DNA of 64,000 nucleotides from contig JAWWOW010000003.1 in the NCBI GenBank assembly GCA_033851265.1, positions 186,001-250,000 of the forward strand. The letters are read 5' to 3'. Made by a program: the position numbers and the translations under genes. The DNA comes from JAWWOW01 sp033851265 (GTDB lineage Bacteria; Actinomycetota; Actinomycetes; JAWWOW01). Shown here piece after piece: positions 60,475 through 64,000 of this stretch. Numbering within the stretch: position 1 is the stretch's first letter; every line of letters starts with the position of its first letter. The notes beneath the pieces are model-generated. The model saw only the letters and a program-made list of their open reading frames with translations, searched no databases and had not been told where the DNA came from.

Positions 60475-61401
60475 TCAGAGAATAGGCGACCGTTTGGCCC
60501 ACGCGTCAATCTGCAGGATCGACCGCATGCCGACCGATTCATAGAGCGCGAGCGCGTTCGTGACGTTTGCCACATCGACGTGCAGCAGCACGGCTTCCCG
60601 GCCGGCTTCCTGGGACGCCGCGAAGTACGTGTACAGCAGCTGCTTGGCGACACCCCGGCCGCGACCTGCGGACAGTACGCCGATCGTGCGTACGTAGCCG
60701 GCGTTGTCGTCTTCGACGAACTGCGCGTTGCCGATGAGTGCACCGGCCGGCACGCCGTCGACGTCCGCCAGCCACAGCTCCGACCAGTTGTCACCGTGCT
60801 CGTCCCACTTCTTGCGCCACTCCTCGAACGTCTCCGGCAGGTGCCCGTAATGCTCGGAGAATGCGTCCTGCAGCAACGCGTGCGCAATCCGCAGGTCGGC
60901 CTCCTGGCCCGACGTTCGTCGTACGACGACACCCGGCGGCGGATCTGGCACGACTACCGGATCCGGCACGTCGATGCGCATCCGAGTGAACGTCGTACCG
61001 ATGGTGAAGCCGCGATCGCGTAACCAACCCTGTGTGCGCTCGTCCTGCCGGTAGACACCGATGTCAATCAGCGCGTGATCATGTCCCCGCTCCGCCACGA
61101 GACCGAGCCCGATCTCCTCGAGTCGTTGCAGCAGCTGCACACCGACGGCGGGATCTGTGACGTCCGGATGCACGTAGGCATCGAGGTGAACCTTGCTGCT
61201 CTGCCCACCTTCACCCGCCCAGCCATATGCGACGAGGTCGCGGTCGTCGTACCACCCGATGTGGTGCTGGTCGTCATTGCGCAGGTCGGCCTCGAGCTCG
61301 ACCATCGTGAAGTCCCACCGGCCCAGGACGGCGATGTCGCACGCCTTCAAGAGCTCGGCGACTGCTGGTGCATCTGCCGAGGTGACTGCGCGCTCGTCCA
61401 T
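60475..61401 (-). CDS. GNAT acetyltransferase with two GNAT modules
   Basis: A protein of about 308 residues starting MDERAVTSADAPAVAELLKA; an ATG at 61428 would add nine residues. The second module carries the acetyl-CoA motif A (RTIGVLSAGRGRGVAKQLLY) and NALALYESVGMRSI; the first module is divergent. This double-GNAT form is that of MshD-like and many uncharacterised actinobacterial acetyltransferases. Substrate unknown. Confidence 0.82.
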   Translation of the reverse strand: MDERAVTSADAPAVAELLKACDIAVLGRWDFTMVELEADLRNDDQHHIGWYDDRDLVAYGWAGEGGQSSKVHLDAYVHPDVTDPAVGVQLLQRLEEIGLGLVAERGHDHALIDIGVYRQDERTQGWLRDRGFTIGTTFTRMRIDVPDPVVVPDPPPGVVVRRTSGQEADLRIAHALLQDAFSEHYGHLPETFEEWRKKWDEHGDNWSELWLADVDGVPAGALIGNAQFVEDDNAGYVRTIGVLSAGRGRGVAKQLLYTYFAASQEAGREAVLLHVDVANVTNALALYESVGMRSILQIDAWAKRSPIL

Positions 61402-61469
61402 GGGGCCAGCGTTGCAGGGCGCCAACATCGAGTTCAACCGGATTCCGGCCCTCGCGTAGCCTCCCGGCC

Positions 61470-61934
61470 ATGAGCGACGACGTCGAGACTGTCGAACGAG
61501 TGATCCCAGCACCGCCTGAGCGCATCTTCGCGTTGATCGCCGATCCCCGGCGGCACAAGGAGATCGATGGCTCCGGCACTGTGCGGGACGCAAAGAACCT
61601 GCCCGACCATCTCGAGCTGGGTGCGAAGTTCGGGATGAACATGAAGGTCGGCATTGGCTACTCGATGGTCAGCACCGTCATCGAGTACGAGAAGGACCGG
61701 CGACTCGCGTGGCAGTCGCGTCCCGACTATCCGTTCGTTGGCTCGTTCAGCGGCGGCAGGATCTGGCGCTACGAACTCGAGCCTGTCGACGGCGGCACCC
61801 GCGTGTGCGAGAGCTGGGACATCTCGCAAGAAAAGATCAAGGCACTCGTGCGCCCAGCGCGCGCGAAGACCCGCGAAGCGATGGCAGCCACTCTCGAACG
61901 CATCGAGAAGCTCGTCACGGCCGGCGGTGCCTGA
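61470..61934 (+). CDS. SRPBCC (polyketide cyclase/START-like) protein, copy 1
   Basis: A protein of 154 residues. The START-like pattern is seen in VERVIPAPPERIFALIADPR, then GGRIWRYELEPVDGGTRVCE and SWDISQEKI. These proteins form a hydrophobic cavity for lipids or aromatic compounds. The stop overlaps the next start by one base, and the next protein is its tandem paralogue. Confidence 0.88.
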   Translation: MSDDVETVERVIPAPPERIFALIADPRRHKEIDGSGTVRDAKNLPDHLELGAKFGMNMKVGIGYSMVSTVIEYEKDRRLAWQSRPDYPFVGSFSGGRIWRYELEPVDGGTRVCESWDISQEKIKALVRPARAKTREAMAATLERIEKLVTAGGA

Positions 61935-62413
61935 TGCCGCGATTCGTGGACACCGTCGAGCGAGTCATCGCCGCGCCGCCCGAGCAGATCTTCGCGCTCG
62001 TCGCCGATCCCCGACGGCACAAAGACATCGACGGCTCGGGCACGGTTCGGGACGCGAGGGATCTGCCGGAGGTCAGTCTCCCCGAGACCATCGGGCTCGG
62101 GTCGAAGTTCGGCATGCACATGGAGTTCGGCGGCGAGTACGACATGGTCAACACCGTCATCGAGTTCGAGCCGAATCGCCGGATCGCGTGGCAGGCGCGT
62201 CCCGGCAGTGGTCGAAAGTGGCGCGGCATGTTCTTCGGCGGGCGCATCTGGCGATACGAGCTCGAGCCAGCCGAGAGCGGGACGCGCGTGCGGGAGTCGT
62301 GGGACATCACCCAGGAGAAGAACAAGCGGCTGGTCTGGGGCTACCGGAGCAAGACGCACAAGAACATGGAACGCACGCTCGAACGCATCGAGCAGATCGT
62401 CACGAGCGGCTAG
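61934..62413 (+). CDS. SRPBCC protein, tandem paralogue of 61470-61934
   Basis: A protein of 159 residues starting MPRFVDTVERVIAAPPEQIF; its ATG shares one base with the previous stop. It is a clear duplicate: both contain ADPRRHK-x-IDGSGTVRDA and GGRIWRYELEP. It differs by a short insertion (PEVSLPETIGLG) and a more basic C-terminus. Tandem duplication followed by divergence is seen directly. Confidence 0.88.
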   Translation: MPRFVDTVERVIAAPPEQIFALVADPRRHKDIDGSGTVRDARDLPEVSLPETIGLGSKFGMHMEFGGEYDMVNTVIEFEPNRRIAWQARPGSGRKWRGMFFGGRIWRYELEPAESGTRVRESWDITQEKNKRLVWGYRSKTHKNMERTLERIEQIVTSG

Positions 62414-62423
62414 CGGCACTGTC

Positions 62424-62762
62424 GTGTTCTGGACCGAGTCAATCGTGCAGAAGCGCGGCGGTAGCAAAGCGCTCGACACCTCGGTGAGCGAGGTGCCTGC
62501 AGAGATCGACTTCGACGGTCTCCTCGACTTCTACCGCGAAGAGCTCGGTGAGCCGGTCGATGCGGCGTACACCGACGTGCCCGACGTCGGACGCATCGAC
62601 ATCGGGTGGGTGTTCGACGTACCCAAGGGTTGGAAGCTGCCCGGTCCGCGCAAGAACTACGAGATGGTCGTGATCCCGCTCGTGCAGGATCCGGACGACG
62701 CCGACGAGCTGATCAGCCTCGGCGTCCTGCTCACGCAGTTCACGCTCACCGAATCCGACTAG
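62424..62762 (+). CDS. Unknown small protein
   Basis: A protein of about 112 residues from the GTG at 62424; a GTG at 62445 is possible. It is acidic, with GWVFDVPKGWKLPGPRKNYE near the centre, and has no TM segment. It follows the SRPBCC pair on the same strand after 10 bases and overlaps the end of the convergent MerB-like gene by 4 bases. No family recognised. Confidence 0.6.
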   Translation: MFWTESIVQKRGGSKALDTSVSEVPAEIDFDGLLDFYREELGEPVDAAYTDVPDVGRIDIGWVFDVPKGWKLPGPRKNYEMVVIPLVQDPDDADELISLGVLLTQFTLTESD

Positions 62763-63427
62763 TCGAGTCCCCAGAACGGTCCGCTGAGACCGACTTCTCG
62801 TAAGTATTCGCGTGCTGACGTCGGCTCCCGACGCACATAGCCGCGTGCGAGGCGACCGTCGTACCAATGCTGTGCCAACCGCCACAACGTCGTGAGATCC
62901 ATGACGTAACCACGCGTGTTGCCCGTGCGGTCCAACCAGTCCTGCACGCACTGTTCACCGCAGAACAGGCGCTGGTTTCCACACGTGTGCACGACGTCAT
63001 CCCACATGTGCGCAACCGGGACGAGAAAGTGCGCGACCTCGTTGCCGGTCGGTGGTGCATCGCGACCAACGACCCACGCGAGTGCGGCGTCGCAACCGGG
63101 ACAGCGTGTGGCAACGAGCACCTCAGGCTCGTCGGGCAGCAGGTGCGGTAACGCGAACGAGTCCCAGGCGCACCCGCCCCACCACAGAGTGCGCGTGCCC
63201 ATGACCGCGAAACCCAACGGGATAGCAGCGAACGGATGGGCCATCACGATCTCGTCGTCCACCCCGAGCACGACGTGTCGCTCCTCGGCGAGTCGGCGCA
63301 GGCTCTCCGTGATCTCCGCCGGCAGCAAGTCGAGCTCGGCTGCGAGCTTGTCGGTCGCGGGTGCCCGGCCGGTTGTCGCAAACGCCGTGTAGACGGCCAA
63401 GCGGACGGTTTCGTCGTCGACTGCCAC
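62759..63427 (-). CDS. Alkylmercury-lyase (MerB) family protein
   Basis: A protein of 222 residues. The MerB fold pattern MAHPFAAIPLGFAVMGTRTL, WWGGCAWDSFALPHLL and VAHFLVPVAHMWDDVVHTCG is complete, including the catalytic residues C86, D89 and C149 that correspond to MerB Cys96, Asp99 and Cys159. An N-terminal winged-helix-like part is also present. MerB cleaves C-Hg bonds, but no merA, merR or merT lies in the window, so the actual role may differ from mercury resistance. Confidence 0.85.
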   Translation of the reverse strand: MAVDDETVRLAVYTAFATTGRAPATDKLAAELDLLPAEITESLRRLAEERHVVLGVDDEIVMAHPFAAIPLGFAVMGTRTLWWGGCAWDSFALPHLLPDEPEVLVATRCPGCDAALAWVVGRDAPPTGNEVAHFLVPVAHMWDDVVHTCGNQRLFCGEQCVQDWLDRTGNTRGYVMDLTTLWRLAQHWYDGRLARGYVRREPTSAREYLREVGLSGPFWGLD

Positions 63428-63510
63428 GCGGACAAGTCTTCACCCGGCGCTCCAGCCAGCCGCCGGGTGCGCCGAATAAGTAGGACGAAACCCACCGCCA
63501 GGGGGAGTGG

Positions 63511-64000
63511 ATGAGCGCGCCGAGCGTCGAACGCCGCCATCGTTCCGGCATGCCCCCAGAAGACCGGTCCTGGGTGGGGGAGGCCGCTGCCGGCGAGCGC
63601 ATCGACGACCAGCTCGCCGCGCTGCCATCCGGTTGGGTCGTGGTGAGCAGCGTCGACCTCGCCGACCGTCGCCCGCCCGTCGAATGTGTGGTCATTGGTC
63701 CCGGTGGTGTCTTCACCGTGCTCACCGCCGACCACAGCGATGACCGCGTGTGGATCCGCGGCGACGGGTTCGTTGTGAACGGCGAGTGGATGAGCTACTT
63801 GCGGGAGATCCGCCGCGAAGCGAACCGCGTCGATCGCGTGCTCTCGACCGCGCTCGGCTTACCGGTGTTGGCTCGCGGCGTCGTTGCCCTCGTCGCCGAT
63901 CCGGACCGGGTTGCGATCAAGCGACAGCCCGACGACGTGCACGTGGCCGCGCCCGGCACACTGCGTCACTGGCTGACGAGTTTGCCGCCCATGCTCGACG
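63511..64000 (+). CDS. NERD-like (nuclease-related) protein, 3' end outside window
   Basis: From the ATG at 63511, preceded by AGGGGGAG, the frame stays open to the end of the window (163 complete codons). The N-terminal region has WVGEAAAGERIDDQLAALPS, ECVVIGPGGVFTVLTADHSD and EIRREANRVDRVLSTALGLP, the order typical of the NERD domain. NERD is predicted to be a nuclease-like fold. The remainder of the gene cannot be seen. Confidence 0.75.
   Translation, partial: MSAPSVERRHRSGMPPEDRSWVGEAAAGERIDDQLAALPSGWVVVSSVDLADRRPPVECVVIGPGGVFTVLTADHSDDRVWIRGDGFVVNGEWMSYLREIRREANRVDRVLSTALGLPVLARGVVALVADPDRVAIKRQPDDVHVAAPGTLRHWLTSLPPMLD

Noticed and set aside
1..64000. tRNA, rRNA, riboswitch and CRISPR loci
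   Set aside because: No clover-leaf with TTCGA and CCA-like ends, no rRNA sequence, and no array were recognised by reading; faint candidates near 26800-27000 did not fold.

Overview
The window is high-GC chromosomal DNA with dense, short-spaced genes, many GTG and TTG starts, and families typical of mycothiol- and F420-using actinomycetes: an F420/LLM flavin oxidoreductase pair, MDMPI-like metal-binding proteins, LuxR-TPR regulators, DUF2510, and Excalibur and PASTA surface proteins. The frequent GTACGCC word suggests a Nocardioidaceae-like organism, but this is inference. No rRNA, tRNA, CRISPR array, transposase or integrase was found.

Layout. 1-2348 is the 3' part of a large AAA/TPR signalling ATPase. 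2545-8764 holds a secreted sialidase-type propeller, two small membrane proteins and a membrane oxidoreductase with a cyclic-nucleotide domain. 9003-11852 is a flavoprotein monooxygenase with its adjacent LuxR/TPR regulator. 12074-13835 holds two accessory proteins, one with Ltp (superinfection-exclusion type) repeats. 13864-19898 is metabolic: a TetR-controlled DUF2867/MDMPI operon with a clear operator, two carboxymuconolactone-decarboxylase-like proteins, an LLM oxidoreductase with a PPOX partner, and a crotonase.

20021-31772 is an accessory, defence-island-like stretch with less biased base composition: an unknown protein, a nucleoid-associated-protein-like gene coupled to a three-helix membrane protein, a phospholipase D/helicase/DUF3427 protein divergent from a nuclease-helicase (DUF2075), DUF4262, Uma2 and several orphans. 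A 60-bp piece of the crotonase gene is repeated at 23618-23680, so the first three genes of this stretch sit between direct repeats.

31956-46431 is rich in nucleotide signalling: a class III cyclase-ATPase convergent with a two-gene, split PEP-synthase/rifampicin-phosphotransferase-like enzyme carrying a cyclic-nucleotide domain, a GGDEF-EAL protein overlapping a repeat-tailed subtilase, a KARI-like protein lacking conserved active-site residues, two secreted or anchored surface proteins, and a degenerate cyclic-nucleotide-domain protein next to a metallophosphoesterase.

46483-51505 is a LuxR ATPase regulator followed by a vanadium-haloperoxidase-like exported protein, a nickel-binding-type DUF4242 protein and an exported orphan. 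Two promoters here share a duplicated module that is also recognisable before the flavoprotein monooxygenase. 51594-55876 holds a nitrilase/flavoprotein/VOC operon, a two-domain VOC protein and an SDR. 56006-59590 is a MarR-controlled nitroreductase/NTF2-like/SDR/P450 operon with a near-perfect operator. The right end holds a cysteine-dioxygenase-like cupin, a double GNAT protein, duplicated SRPBCC proteins, a MerB-family protein and the start of a NERD-like gene that runs off the window.
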